Source of the DNA: Apiotrichum sp. Y4204
Taxonomy: Eukaryota; Basidiomycota; Tremellomycetes; Trichosporonales; Trichosporonaceae
DNA: 64,000 bases
Direction of reading: 5' to 3'
Assembly: GCA_025531455.1 (NCBI GenBank)
Contig: JAMYHL010000012.1
Coordinates: forward strand, 372,001 to 436,000
The notes beneath the pieces were generated by a model, which saw nothing but the letters and a program-made list of their open reading frames with translations, did not search any database and was not told the DNA's origin. This document shows positions 25,965-38,200 of the stretch, piece by piece. Both the position numbers and the translations under genes were made by a program. How positions within the stretch are numbered: position 1 is the stretch's first letter; every line of letters starts with the position of its first letter.

Positions 25965-26722
25965 TTACTGAGCGGCGAGGTACGCCTTGAGCTTCTCGAG
26001 CGCGCGATACCTGTGGGAAATCTTGTTCTTGTCCTCAGAAGCCATCTCCGCGTACGTCTTGCCCCCGCCCTCAAGCGGCTCAAACACAGGGTCCCACCCG
26101 AACGCGTTTGGCCCGCGCGCAGGGACGATGTTGCCCTCCGTACGCCCCTCGAAAAGGATCGGCTCGGCGCCGGGACCCGCACAGTACGCGAAGGTGCAGA
26201 GTGCGGTCGCGCGCTGGTTGTCAAAGCCGGAGAGCATGCGGTTCAGGCCTGGCGTGAGCAACGGACAGTGGAGGGAGACGACATGCCGTGTCTTCAGCTG
26301 CCTGAACAGATGTCAAGAGAAGCGTACATCTGTTATGGCTCACACGGTCATCTCCTTCACTCACCATCGTGGCCAACGGTCTGCAAAAAGTCTTTGATGT
26401 ACGGTCCAGGAAGACCGCCGAGCGCGTCAAAGCAGAGCGCCGTGTCCTCCGTGACACAGGCGGCGCCGAGCGCGTCCGCAGCGGCCGTGACCTTGGCGAG
26501 GGCGACCTCCTGCGTTGTGCCCTGAATCTCCGGGACTGATGTTAGCTACCTATCAGAGGAGATATAGGTATGTGCACATCGCAGAACCTGCCCTCCACAC
26601 TCAGACTGCCGCCACTCACGCTCGACAGCCTGGCTCGTGCACTCGATACCGCTGCCGCCGGCCTTGAGGATCGCCTGGACCTCGCGGAGTTTGTTGGCGT
26701 TGCCGGTCACAAAGACTGCCAT
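25965..26722 (-). CDS. HAM1: inosine triphosphate pyrophosphatase (ITPase/HAM1)
   Basis: Hydrolyses ITP, dITP and XTP to monophosphates, keeping deaminated purines out of DNA and RNA. Exons 26620-26722, 26365-26535 and 25965-26248 (introns 84 and 116 nt) encode 185 aa, close to the family's 185-195. Diagnostic segments: N-terminal [16 protein letters not shown], '[19 protein letters not shown]' with its catalytic acidic residues, '[11 protein letters not shown]' and the closing '[16 protein letters not shown]'. The second acceptor was picked because it restores GLNRMLSGF, which the family requires. The ATG at 26722 is preferred over an upstream in-frame ATG because MAVFVTGN is the conserved beginning. 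Confidence 0.95.
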
Positions 26723-26955
26723 CAGCTTGGAGCTAGAGATTCCACGCACTGAACGATTTTGACATTGTGCAAGTGAGGTGAGGAGTGAGGTCAAGAAGGA
26801 AGTCGATGACGATCCTCCAACTTGACCTCGAGGGATTCTCCAGCTTTTGACCGAGGATCAGAGGATGCCAAACGCGAGAATCACAAACAGCTTCGCGTGG
26901 CGATCACATGATCGATCTCATGGACCCATTGAACCAAAATTTTCGGAGATCGCCA

Positions 26956-27046
26956 GGTCGCGTGGCCAAATGGTACGGCGTCTGACTTCGATTGTTTACG
27001 CTTATCTGTTAATCAGAAGATCGCGGGTTCGAACCCCGTCGTGACC
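26956..27046 (+). tRNA. tRNA-Arg (anticodon UCG) with 20-nt intron
   Basis: A 7-bp acceptor stem forms between GGTCGCG and CGTGACC (one G-T pair). The anticodon stem TCTGA/TCAGA encloses loop C-T-TCG-A-A once a 20-nt intron is removed after position 37, the canonical site. The T arm is GCGGG-TTCGAAC-CCCGT, and the B box GGTTCGAACCC is perfect. Mature length is 71 nt before CCA addition. Six T residues follow at once as a Pol III terminator. UCG reads CGA codons. Confidence 0.95.
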
Positions 27047-27481
27047 TTTTTTGGGAATTTTTAGCGCCAGATCAGCGTCGATCTGGAGGGATTCCCAGGG
27101 ATTTTGAGCCTCTGAGTGCCCCTGGTGCAGTGGTGATCGGTAGGGGGATCAGCGGACCAGCGGATCAGCGGATTCTTCGATCGACCGCATGGCTTGGGAA
27201 CAGAGCACGTAGTGAAAGGAAGGAAAGCTAGAGGGAGAAGAGTTGGAGCGCTGCCTGTAGGCCAGAAGGACAGGGGATCTGGAGACACTCCGATCTCGGA
27301 TGACGTCCTTGGTTGCCACCAACCCTGGAGCCCCACAGTTGACTCACCTGCACGAGACAAACTCACTTCAGTCCTTCGTCATCGTTTCCTCCCTTTCTCT
27401 TCTTCACTCCTTCCCTCTCTCTTTCTCTTTCTCTTTCACTCTCTTTCATCTCATCCGGACCACAGCCTTTGACTCATCGCA
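27047..27481. promoter_or_regulatory. RAD2 promoter region
   Basis: Gene-free. The last 90 bp are a CT-rich tract (runs of CTTTCT) right before the start codon, typical of core promoters and leaders in basidiomycete yeasts. Confidence 0.5.
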
Positions 27482-30400
27482 ATGGGTGTCAAAGGCCTAT
27501 GGTCGCTGCTCAATCCCGTCGCGCGCCCCGTCCAGATCGAGAGTCTGGAGGGCAAGCGCCTCGCGATCGACAGCTCCATCTGGTTGTACCAGTTCCAATC
27601 GACGATGCGCGACAAGGACGGCCGGGTGCTTGTTAATGCACATATTCTCGGTGGGTAACCTTTCTCGGATGGATAGTGGTATCGCATGCCCAGTGCGCGC
27701 TTGTCAGATACAACTCTCGCGACGAATCTGACTGTTCAGGATTCTTGAGACGAATAAACAAACTGCTCTTCCATGGCATCAAACCAGTGTTCGTGTTCGA
27801 TGGCGGAGCGCCGGCGCTCAAGCGAAGCACGATTGTGAGACTTGAAGACCTTGTTGAGACACTGATCGCAGGCGGAAAGGAAGAGGAAAAAGGCGGGAGC
27901 TGCGTTCAACGCCACGAAGATGGCGGAGAAACTGCTACAGGCGCAGATGCGCCGCGAGGCCCTACGTGTTACGCAACAGTGGGTAGATGGATTGTCTTTG
28001 ACGACTAATCTACCTCTAGGGCTCAGGCCGCGCGAGCTGCACAAATAGCGCAGGATTCCTATGTCGAGGAAGGTGGCGAGACGATTGCCGAGAACGCGGT
28101 ATATCTCGATCAGCTGGAAGGCGCGTCGGCCGGCCCATCTGCAGGCCCGTCGCGCAAGGAATCTCTCACAGAGCCTGTAGAGTCTCAAGAGGCGAAGCGC
28201 AAGCGCTTTCAGAAAAAGGATCGGTACGCGCTGCCCGAAGCAACAATCCCTTCCTTCTCGACAGAGGAACACCCGGATGCGCGCCTGGCGACGGAAGACG
28301 AGCTGCGGCAGTTTATCGACGAAGTTCACCCCGAGGATATTGATGTCGAGTCAGCCGAGTTTCGTGCCCTTCCCACTGAGGTGCAGTATGAGATTATAGG
28401 AGACCTGCGTATCAAGTCCCGGCAACAGAGCCACAAGCGTCTGACGGACATGCTCGCTGGCGCGCCCACTGCGCTCGACTTTTCCAAGGCGCAGATCAAG
28501 CATCTGAGCCAGAGGAATGCCCTTACACAGCAGCTCCTCACCGTCACTGACATGGTTGGTAAGGCACATTTGACCATCCCTGTTAGGGTGGCCTCCGAGC
28601 GAAACCGGCAGTATGTGCTGTTAAAACGTGGCGACGGTGGCGGATGGGCACTCGGAATCCGTGATGGAACCAAGGAGAAGCCGATCGAGCTCGAGCCAGA
28701 GACCGCAGCGGACCGGGTGAAGAAGCAGGCTCAAGAGGACGAGTACGAGACCGTCAGCGATGACGGGAGTAGCGGGAGTGAAATTGAGGAGTGAGTCATC
28801 GCAGCCGATTGCCTCACTGACAAGAAGATACAAGCCGCCACCTGACGACGAACTCCGGCAACATCGCCGTCAACAGGTTCTTGAGGCTCTCGCGCGGCGA
28901 TATGCGCCTGTGAAGATGAAACCAAGCCGAGACGTTGAAATGACGCCGTTCGGGAAAGCGAGGGTTCCGGGAGCGACGCCCCTTTTCGACAAAGGGGAGG
29001 ATGATACGACACCACCACCACCGCCGGCCGTAACTGCCAATGATGAGGCGCTCGCGCTCTCGCTGCAGCGCGAGGAGCTGGGAGATAGTGAAGATGTGGC
29101 TGACCCCGAGTTGGCACGAGCACTGGCACTCAGCCGTGAACAAAGGAGCACACCTGGGTCTCCCAAGTCCAGCGACGAAGATGACGACCTTGAGGAGGTG
29201 CCGGTCGTCCTCTCGGGCACCGTCACGCCTGCGCTTCAAGAGACCATTTCAGTCGAGGACGATAGCGAGGATGACCTCATTGAGGTTGTTGAGGAAACTA
29301 AAGCTTCAGCGAAACTCAAGACACCTCCCCCTGCGGTCGCAGCCCTAATGAAGGAGAGCATCGGCGGGTCCTTCGACACTGATGTAGAGAAGAGGGCAGC
29401 CGCCGTTGCTCGTGGGGAGCCTGTGGAGCCCTCGCGCAAGACAGAAGCCGTAACCCTCGATTCGAGTGACGATGAGTTTGAGGAGGTATCGGCACCGCCG
29501 TCTCGCGCCGAGCCCGATCAACCTAGCGGCTTTATGCTTCCGCGGGAAAGGGCAGCATACAAATCGCGACCTCGCCGAAATCTGGCACAGCTTGTCCAAA
29601 TGTCTCGCCCCAAGTCCCCCTCACCTGAGCCCATGCCAGAACCATCACCGGAGCCAGTGTACGAGCCATCACCGGAGCCAGCCCCCGAACCATCGCCTGA
29701 ACCATCCCCGGATCCGATGTACGAGCCGTCTCCTGTACCAGCCCTTAGACTGTCGCCGTCCCCAGAGTGGCAGCCTCCTCGTCGCGGCGCGCCGTCGCCA
29801 TCCCCTGAAATTCCAGACGTTCCTGCTCGCGGTGCGCCCTCGCCATCCCCTGAGATTCCAGACGTTCCTGCTCGCGGTGCGCCCTCGCCATCCCCGGGTC
29901 CTGAAACTGTTGAGGACTCAGAACCTACATTACTGAATGATGTCGCACCGGTGCAGAGGTACAGCGTCGACTCTGAAGAGGACGACGACGTGTTGGAGTG
30001 GTCTCGCTCCCCAACACCGCAGCCGAGAAACCCGGCGCTGCAGCGCACCATCAGTTCAGCGCAATCCGCCGTGTCTGAGTCAATTGAGGACGAGGACGAA
30101 ATGGCTCCGGCGGACATGGTCGTCGAGGAGGATGACTATGCGCGCTTTCTTGCCCAGATTAAAAATCGCGACTTGAATGAAGTGCGCGGCGAGATTGACG
30201 ACGAGATTCGCATTCTCAACCAGCAAAACAAAGCGGCCATGCGTGATTCGGATGAGATCACGCATTCCATGGTCGTTCAAATCCAGACGTTGCTTCGCCA
30301 CTTCGGTATCCCATACATCACAGCTCCAATGGAGGCGGAAGCGCAGTGTGCCAAGCTCGCCGAACTGAATCTCGTGGATGGGATTATTACGGACGACTCG

Positions 30401-31518
30401 GATGTGTTCCTCTTTGGCGGTACACAGTGCTTCAAAAACATCTTCAACGACGCCAAATTTGCAGAGTGCTTCCTTGCGACCGACGTCGAGCGCGAACTGA
30501 GCCTCACACGCGAGCGACTCATCTCGCTTGCCTATCTCCTGGGTTCGGACTATACTCTCGGCTTGACCGGTGTGGGACCGGTACTGGCCCTCGAGCTGCT
30601 CGCCAACTTTCCCGGTCCTGATGGACTCGTCAACTTCCGCAACTGGTGGCTGCGTGTGCAAAGGGGCCAGGACCTTGATACCGAGTCTGATACCAAGTGG
30701 AAGCGGTCTTTTGTGAGTGGAAAATGACTTCAACGCTGACCCAACAGAAGAAGCGTTTTGCAGATAGCATACAGCTATCATCGCACTGGCCGGACCCGCA
30801 TGTGCGCGAGGCATATCTCTATCCCACGGCGGACGAGAGTGACGAGCCATTCCACTGGGGTTTCCCGCGCCTCGCGGCGCTGCGCACGTGAGTCGATGCA
30901 GCTAAACAGTGAGTGTGAGCCGCTGACCCCCACAGATATCTCCATGAAGAGCTCTCATGGTCCATCTCCAAGGTCGACGACGAACTCACGCCCATCGTGC
31001 AACGCATCGCACAGCGCGGTAAGGGTACGCTCAAGGTGCAAGCGACGCTCTTGCCGTACTTTGACAACTCGGCCGGCGCAGGTGTTTCCTACGTGCCTCG
31101 CCGGAGGACAACGGCCAACATCAGCAAGCGTCTCATGAGCGTGATCAAGCAGTTCCGCGAAGCTGAGGCAGGTGTGCAAGGTGTGTCGAGTGAAAATGTT
31201 GAATGGGGCGAGATGCTCGCTGGTGTCGATGAGAACGACCCCAAGGGACTCGGGAGGAGGAAGAGTGGAGATGTGGCGAAGGCGGTACCAGAGAACGGTG
31301 AGGAGAGTCAAGGGAAGGGGAAGGGCCGGGCGAAGGCAAAGCCGAAGGCCAAGGGTGCCCCTAAGCCTAAGGCCAAGCGCACCGCGAAGCGCAAAACGCG
31401 GGACGAAGAAGCGTACGGTTCTGACAGCAATGCGGAGGATGAGCCGGAGCAGCCGAAGCGGCGCCGGACACGGCGTACCGTGTCGACGGCGGCGTCGGAA
31501 TCGTCGATTGTAGACTAG
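27482..31518 (+). CDS. RAD2: RAD2/XPG structure-specific endonuclease (nucleotide excision repair)
   Basis: Cuts 3' of the lesion bubble in nucleotide excision repair and associates with TFIIH. Seven exons (27482-27650, 27740-27834, 27872-27978, 28020-28790, 28828-30712, 30748-30887, 30936-31518) sum to 1250 codons, 1249 aa. The N nuclease region begins [10 protein letters not shown] with acidic residues D30 (LAIDSSIW) and D77 (FVFDGGAP). The I region near residue 877 reads [15 protein letters not shown]...'[13 protein letters not shown]', giving E883, E885, D904 and D906, followed by [13 protein letters not shown], the helix-two-turn-helix. The long acidic spacer between them, characteristic of XPG rather than FEN1, contains Pro-rich tandem repeats. 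The tail is Lys-rich ([16 protein letters not shown]), a likely nuclear signal. The splice of exon 4 to 5 uses an AAG acceptor. Confidence 0.95.
29620..29895 (+). repeat. tandem Pro-rich coding repeats in the RAD2 spacer
   Basis: Two adjoining arrays: irregular EPSPEP/YEPSPEP units (29620-29745), then nearly identical 48-bp units encoding [15 protein letters not shown], with the last copy partial (about 29788-29895). They lie in the disordered spacer, away from the nuclease core. Confidence 0.85.
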
Positions 31519-31939
31519 ATAGATATCATGTAGCATTGCACCTCTTGTGCCGACTTGACTCACCCTACTTACCCTGCCCGATGAAGAAATTGTAAGTCAT
31601 CTCAGTCCACCCGGAGTAACTCGATCAGCTCGTCAATACTGTTAGTCACTCTATCCGCCCGTCAATAACTCGACGCTCGGCACTTTGCTTGTCTATACAA
31701 CTTCATAAAGATCTGTTTTCTACCACCATCTTGGGCCTATCAAACTAGTGTTCTGAAGACTTTTGATGCGAGCCGCTTATTATACTCTCTCCCCTTCCAC
31801 CTCCCGCGCCTATCTTTCTGTCCATTTGGCTCGGCTTCTACTTTCTCTTCTTCTTCGACCTCGTCTTAGCCGGTGGCGTCCGGTCGGTGGCTGGACGCGT
31901 TGTAGATGACCTTTTTGTACCCCGCCCCCCGGCGCTGGC
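31519..31939. other. intergenic between convergent genes, no gene seen
   Basis: Tail-to-tail gap of RAD2 and HSP104. On the minus strand a Lys/Arg-rich reading continues past the HSP104 stop only in other frames. Nothing else recognised. Confidence 0.6.
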
Positions 31940-34900
31940 CTAATCGACCTCCTCGACCTCGACGTCCATGCCGTCGTCGTCGTCAAAGTCCGAGTCCTCC
32001 TCGCCCTCGGGAAGGGTGACGTCGGCCTCGTGGTTGGGGATAACGACGAGACGGTTGCGGACGTGGTCGGTGGTAATGTTGGCGGTCTCGCCGTCGCGGA
32101 TGCGGCCCTGGAGGAGCAGCCTGGAGAGGGGGTTGAGGATCTCGGTCTGGATGAGACGCGAGAGCGGACGAGCACCGTACGCGGGGGAGTAGCCTGCGTT
32201 TGCGAGCCATTCCAGTGCGGATTCATCGGCCGCGATCTTGATCTTACGGTTGTTGGCGTCGAGACGATGCTGCACCTCGGCGAGGCGGACAGTGACAATG
32301 CGGCGCATGTCGGCACGCGAGAGGGAGCGGTAGAGGATGATCTCGTCGATACGGTTGATGAACTCGGGCGGGAAAGTAGCGCGGATGGCGCCCATGACCT
32401 TTTCGCGGACGGCGGGGTCGACGGGGCCCTCCTTAGCGTTCTCGTTGAGGTAGACGGAACCAGTGTTGGAGGTCATCATGATGATGGTGTTGCGGAAGTC
32501 GACGACACGTCCCTTGCCGTCGGTGAGACGGCCGTCATCGAGGACCTGGAGGAACAGCTGGTGGAACTCGCGAGCAGCCTTCTCAATCTCGTCGATGAGG
32601 ATGAGCGAGTAAGGCTTGCGGCGGACAGCCTCGGTGAGCTGGCCACCAGACTCGTGGCCAATGTAACCGGGACCGGCACCAATGAGACGCGAGATCGAGT
32701 GGCGCTCAGAGTACTCCGAGGCGTCGATACGGATCATGGCGTCGGCGCTGTTGAACATGACCTCGGCCACGGTCTTGGCGAGGAGGGTCTTACCGGTACC
32801 CGATGGACCGACGAGAAGGAAAGACGCGATGGGGCGGTTCTGGTTGCCAAGACCGGAGCGGCTGAGGCGGATGGCGTTGGCGACGGCCTGCACTGCCTCG
32901 GGCTGGCCGATGACCTTCTTGGAGATGAGCCTCTCGAGGCGGAGGAGCTTGGCCTTCTCGGTCTCGACAAGACGGGAGACGGGAACACCAGTCCACCTGG
33001 CGACGACCTCGGCGATCATCTCGGGGGTGACAGTCTGGGTGGTGGAGCCGCGCTCGGCCTCCTTCTGCTGGAGCTCCTTGAGCTTGGCCTCACGCTGGGG
33101 AATGGCTTGGTAACGGATGTCGGCGGCAGTCGCAAGGTCGTAGCGACGCTCGGCGTCGTCAGCCTTGGAGCGGAGCTGGTCGATGCGGCGGCGCAGCTCC
33201 TGGATCTCGTCACCAAGGTGCTTCTCATTCTCGTACTCGGCCTTGAGTGGCGCGAGCTGGTCGACAATGTCGGCAATCGCCTTCTTGGCAAGCTTGAGAC
33301 GCTCCTTGGACGCGTCGTCCTTTTCGCGCTCGAGAGCGTGAATCTCGACCTCGAGGCCGAGCTTCTTGCGCTCAAGCTCGTCAATCGCTTCAGGACGCGT
33401 CTCGCGCGCGACCTTGACGGCTGCGGCGGCCTCGTCGAGCAGGTCGATCGCAGAGTCGGGCATGCGGCGCGAGGTGAGGTACTGCTTGGCAAGCTGGGCG
33501 GCGAGCACGAGCGCAGAGTCCATGATGCGCACACCGTGGTGCGTCTCGTACTTTTCACGGATTCCACGCATGATGGCAATCGTGTCGGGAACGGAGGGCT
33601 CCTCGACGAGAACCTGGGCGAAACGGCGCTCAAAGGCAGAGTCCTTCTCGATGTACTCGCGGTACTCGTTCAAGGTCGTGGCACCGATAATCTTGAGCTT
33701 ACCACGGGCGAGCATGGGCTTGAGGAGGTTTGCAGCGTCCATGCCGCCGGAGGAGTCCTTGCCTGTGGTGTCAGTATTGATTCTCTTCATCGACGAGCTC
33801 GACTCTTCGTGGCACCGCCACATTTATTCATTGTGGCGATTTCATGTCTTCGATCTTCTCATCTCAACGACGACCCCACGACTTGTTTTCCGCTAGTTCT
33901 CCATCAAACCGGCCCCAAATCACTCCAAAAAAGGTGGGTACCCTCTTGAGATGCAGGGGAATCGGCTGGTGGGGTTTTTAGAGCGAAAAGTATGCGTAAA
34001 ACGCCAAAATTTTGGCTTAAACACAAATCTTCGTCCGTTCGTCTCCAACTCTTCCAATCGACTTTAAAAAGACTTCTAGAGCCTCCAGAGGCTCCAAAAC
34101 GCGTCAGCTTACCTGCTGTGATCAAATGCATTTCGTCGATGAACAAAATGATGGGATTTCCCTCGTCTCCGGACTTCTCGACCTCGGAAAGGACGGCCTT
34201 GACGCGTTCCTCATATTCGCCCTTGTACTTGGCACCTGCCATGAGGGCGCCCATGTCTAGCTCAAGGAGACGGCAGATGAGGGAGGCGGGGACGTCGCGG
34301 TCGACAATACGCTGTGCGAGGCCCTCGACGACGGCGGTCTTACCGACACCAGGCTCTCCGATGAGGACGGGGTTACCCTTTGTGCGGCGGGAGAGAATGC
34401 GGATAACGCGGCGGATCTCGTTATCGCGGCCGATGACGGGGTCGAGCTTGCCCTCGGCGGCGAGGGCGGTAAAGTCGTTGCAGTACTTGTTGAGAGCCTC
34501 AAACTGGTCCTCTGCGCCGCGCGAGTCGGCCTTGCGTGTCCCGCGCTTGCGCTTAACCTCCTCCTCAAACTGCTTTGGTGTCGGCCCTGCTGCCTTGAGA
34601 ATGTCCTTGAACTCGGAGTGGTCGGTGTGAAGGAGGGCGAGGATGAGGTGGTCGACGGCTACAAACTGGTCGCCGTTGTCCTTCTGGAGCTTCTGGGCGT
34701 CCTTGAGCACGGCGTGGTACGAGTTGGTGAGCGGCAGGGGTGGGGACGGTGCGGGTTCGACGACGGGCAGCTTGTTCAACCGGGAGAACAGCTGGCGCTC
34801 AAACTGTGTCGGGTTGCCGCCGACAGCCTCGAGCGCGCTGCGCAGCAGCGTCGGCTGTCCGCTCATCTCATTGTTCGTCGAGTCCTGCCAGAGGACGGAT

Positions 34901-35043
34901 GTGAGGTGGAGAGGGTGGACTGGGGTTAGCGACTGACAAGGAACATCATTCGGGAATCACTCACCTTGCGAGTTGCCCATCTCCTCGGCCTTTTCGAAGG
35001 AGGCCTTGATGGCCTCGGACGACTTGTCTGTAAAGTTGTCCAT
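31940..35043 (-). CDS. HSP104: HSP104/ClpB disaggregase
   Basis: Hexameric AAA+ chaperone that threads aggregated proteins through its pore with Hsp70/Hsp40. Exons 34965-35043, 34113-34919 and 31940-33762 encode 902 aa, the usual size. Parts: Clp N domain; NBD1 with Walker A GEPGVGKT at 214-221 and Walker B LFIDE at 285-289; pore motif KYKGEYEER; a coiled-coil middle domain ([17 protein letters not shown]... [15 protein letters not shown]); NBD2 with Walker A GPSGTGKT at 614-621; and an acidic tail ending in EEVD. Intron 1 (45 nt) joins 'MGNSQ' to [10 protein letters not shown]. Intron 2 is 350 nt, seven times the local norm, and interrupts the gene just after the NBD1 Walker B segment. Confidence 0.96.
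33763..34112 (-). other. HSP104: unusually long (350-nt) HSP104 intron with complementarity to the upstream exon
   Basis: The donor is GTAAGC and the acceptor ACTGACACCACAG. Eleven nt near its 3' end (33786-33796, TTCATCGACGA on the + strand) are the exact reverse complement of 34133-34143 in the exon, the part encoding the Walker B motif. The two could pair in the pre-mRNA and bring the splice sites together. Confidence 0.7.
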
Positions 35044-35150
35044 GATGAGTGTAGTGGTGGTGGTAGGAGTGTGGGATGCGATGTGATAGGTGAGGAGGAG
35101 GGAGCGCGATGGGTGGTTGCCATGGTGGAGTCTTATACCATGCTCCATGG

Positions 35151-35290
35151 AGGGGCTGGCGTGCACGATCATCGAAGCCCCCCTGCTAGCATCCTCTGTG
35201 CTGTTCTGGCGCGGCGCTACGACGGCCGAGGGCGGTTCAGTCGTGACGTCATTCAACAGGGATACATCTCCAGGCCAGCATGGAACCTTC
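35151..35290. promoter_or_regulatory. HSP104: HSP104 promoter: heat-shock and stress elements
   Basis: GAAccTTC (35283-35290), about 240 bp upstream of the start, is an inverted nGAAn pair as bound by heat-shock factor; a looser TTC/GA cluster lies near 35356-35372. STRE pentamers AGGGG/CCCCT occur at 35151-35155 and 35180-35184. The motifs are short, so chance occurrence is possible, but they fit an HSP104 promoter. Confidence 0.45.
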
Positions 35291-38200
35291 GCCCGGATGC
35301 TCCTGGCACAGTCTAGCACCAGCCAGGCTGGTCCAGAACATCCCTCGCTCACATCGCTTCTCATTCTAGATGCTGCTCTCGCCCTCTTGCACGTTGTCGA
35401 TGCTACCACAATGCTCCAGCTCATCATCGCGCATTCCATGGACGCCATACATGTCAATGAAAAGTAGAAGTGCCCCGACACGCCCACGGGATGATGACCA
35501 CTGTCAATTGCACAGGCACGAACACCTCTTCCCACACACCCCCAGGACTATACCACGCGCTCCTCGCCGACCAATTCGCGGCACATTTCCATAGGCGCCC
35601 TGCCTTGCAACCAGGGGCTCGTCCGACTTCGATTTACGACGCCGTGAGCTGAATGTCCGTCTCGGACTTTGCAGAGTTACGACACCGACCAGGCACCCCC
35701 ATGGGTGCGACAAGCGATGTCCGCGCCGGTATTGATGATGTTTCGTCTACGATTGGGCGAATCGGTTCAGTTTGATGTTTGCAGCCACTGCATGGCCGGC
35801 TCAACGCACCGGCCATTGCCCCGTGTCGATCCCTTGCACCCAGGCCATTCGGATGGATGGCGCGTGGCGTCCATTGTCCTGCAAGCAAAGCCCATGTCAG
35901 TTTCGCCCACGGCTTAGGGAACCGGCGATTCGGTTAACTGCGTTGATGTTTCCAGACAGGCATGGCCAGATTGGCCTCAGAGGCCATTATTCCTCGTCGA
36001 TCCCTTGAACGACCAATGGATGGCACGTGGCGTCTATTGTGGAGGGACCACGCTGTCTACCACGCCACGCCATTCGCTGTTTGACAGTAGTCATCTCTTG
36101 GCGACTCGGCCCCTTTTATCGCCAGTGTCACCCCCGACATCCGGGGTATGCGGCATGCGTGGCTCGCGGACATAATAGTTTATTGCGTGGCATCCACACA
36201 GGGTCCGGATCGAGGGGGCGTCGGAGTTGGGCGAGCCTTGCGGTGGTGACAATACAATGGATTCTGCGACGAGACAATAGACACCGGACGTTTCGCAGAT
36301 ACGTGGAAGCGTATTGTCCTCACGAAGCTCGGACCCCACGCCGCTGTTCCAGTGTTGCATTCTTCCACTGGCTGTTTGAGTCTGCCATATCTAATCGCGG
36401 AGTCGTAGCCGGTTGCATTTGTAAACGTGAGAATCGCAGCAATTTGATCAGCAGACGACAGCACGGCCCTAGGTGCGCCACCATTCGCACAATTGCCTTG
36501 CAACGCTGGGGCAAACTTTCTCTTCAGGAAGGCTGTGGTGCAGCTGACGCCATGCAACAGGATGGGCGGTTGTGAGAGGAGTGAGTTCACAAAGGGGTCA
36601 GTGGAGGAGTGGGTAGGTTTTGGTAAATCTGGTAGCAAAGCATGTCTCAATGGCCTCGACACATAGTTGTCCTTTGTTCATGAATTCATGACAGCTGCGT
36701 GTTCACATGGGACTTAGGCACCATCGTGTAGTTTGAACGCTTAACTGAATCCCGTTGGTGATGTCGGAATGCAAGACCCCGAGGAAGGAAGGCAAGATCT
36801 GGGCCAACTGCAATGGTTGATTGGCACGGAAATCTTGTCTCGTGGATTGTCAGTATGCCTCCACTCATGCACAGCACTATTCCGCGGCCTCCGATTGAGT
36901 CACGGATGTCAGTGGGTTAGTCGCGCGGGATCGCGGGGTCGGGTGGTGAGTAATGGAGGAATGTGCGGAACCGAGTGTGTGAGGAATGTGGACAGTCTAG
37001 ATAAGATACGGATGGTACCTGGGGACCCACCTTCACATCCTTGGCAGTATATCGCAGTATGGCACCACGATTCTACTTGCCACATTTAGATCCAACAGTC
37101 AATGCGAGGGAGAATCATTCCTGCCATTCGTTTTCGCGTCGGTCGGTTAGTTCCCCGCCACTTTCCGTCCCCGGTTCTCAATCCGGGTACCTCCAGCTGC
37201 ACTCGGTCAGTACTCGTTCAGAGAGCCGCCGAATTTACTGTTGAGTGAGCGGGCCACGGCAACTGGCGTTGAATCATCTTCCCCCTACTGTGCTGCTTCC
37301 CTGCGTCTGGGCCGACACACTGTCTGTACTGTCGCACCGCGGCACAGAACTCCAAAGCCTCTCATGGGCGAAGCTCAAAGCTCGCCGCTAGGTCAATCAT
37401 CAGACTGCTGCGGAGCGAGCTCTAACCGCGGTGGACAAACGCCGCGCGCTCGCAGTAACAGCTGACTCGGCAGGCTGGATCGTCCTGTCGTCTGTGATGT
37501 GATCAGCAGCCGATCGAGCCAAAGCGCAGTCATCGTCGCGACACCATCTTGACATCCACTTCCAACCGAAACGGAGAGTCGGCTCGAGTTGTCAGAAGCA
37601 GAAACAGACGATAACGCGAGTATTTACATGCTCCACCGATTGCGTACCCTGTCCCCGCGGTATTGCATTGAAACATCCTAGATCCCAAACCCGTAACAGC
37701 GCACATGGTGCCGGGAGCCAAGCGACACGAAATAGTTTCCTCGCTATCTCGCCGAGACTACTAGTCGGGTGCTATCTCATTCCCCGGATCCACTACCTGC
37801 CAGAACCCTGGAAACGTGCAGTCACACTTTGTCCACTACCCACCAGAACTCTGGAAACCATCTCATACACCGGTGCAGATCCCATTCCGCGACTTTGCGA
37901 CAGCCGCGGCTGGCGCTCCACCGCTCCACAGATTTGTGAACCTGTCACTCTTCATTGTAGGAAAGCTACCCTTGCGCACTCTCAGCGCTAGTGCCCCTCG
38001 ACGTGCCGCCGGCTGACCCCAGATCCCATATCCCGCGTGTCCTGGCCTAAAGCACTCGGCGAGGTATGTACCGAGCCAGGAGATGATCTACGACAAGACC
38101 CTCGTGTCACGATCGTCGTAAGGCAACGTCGTAACATCTCTGCAGAGGAGCTCACTATCGGATCGTCAACCAAGCGATCTGAGCCTCATGGACCGTAGAG

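Noticed and set aside
33366..33896. + strand peptide containing ILFIDELD, resembling a Walker B motif
   Set aside because: Arises from the 11-nt inverted complement in the HSP104 intron within an antisense ORF; not a second ATPase.
32030..33949. 639-codon + strand ORF opposite HSP104
   Set aside because: Antisense shadow of a strongly codon-biased gene; no homology of its own.
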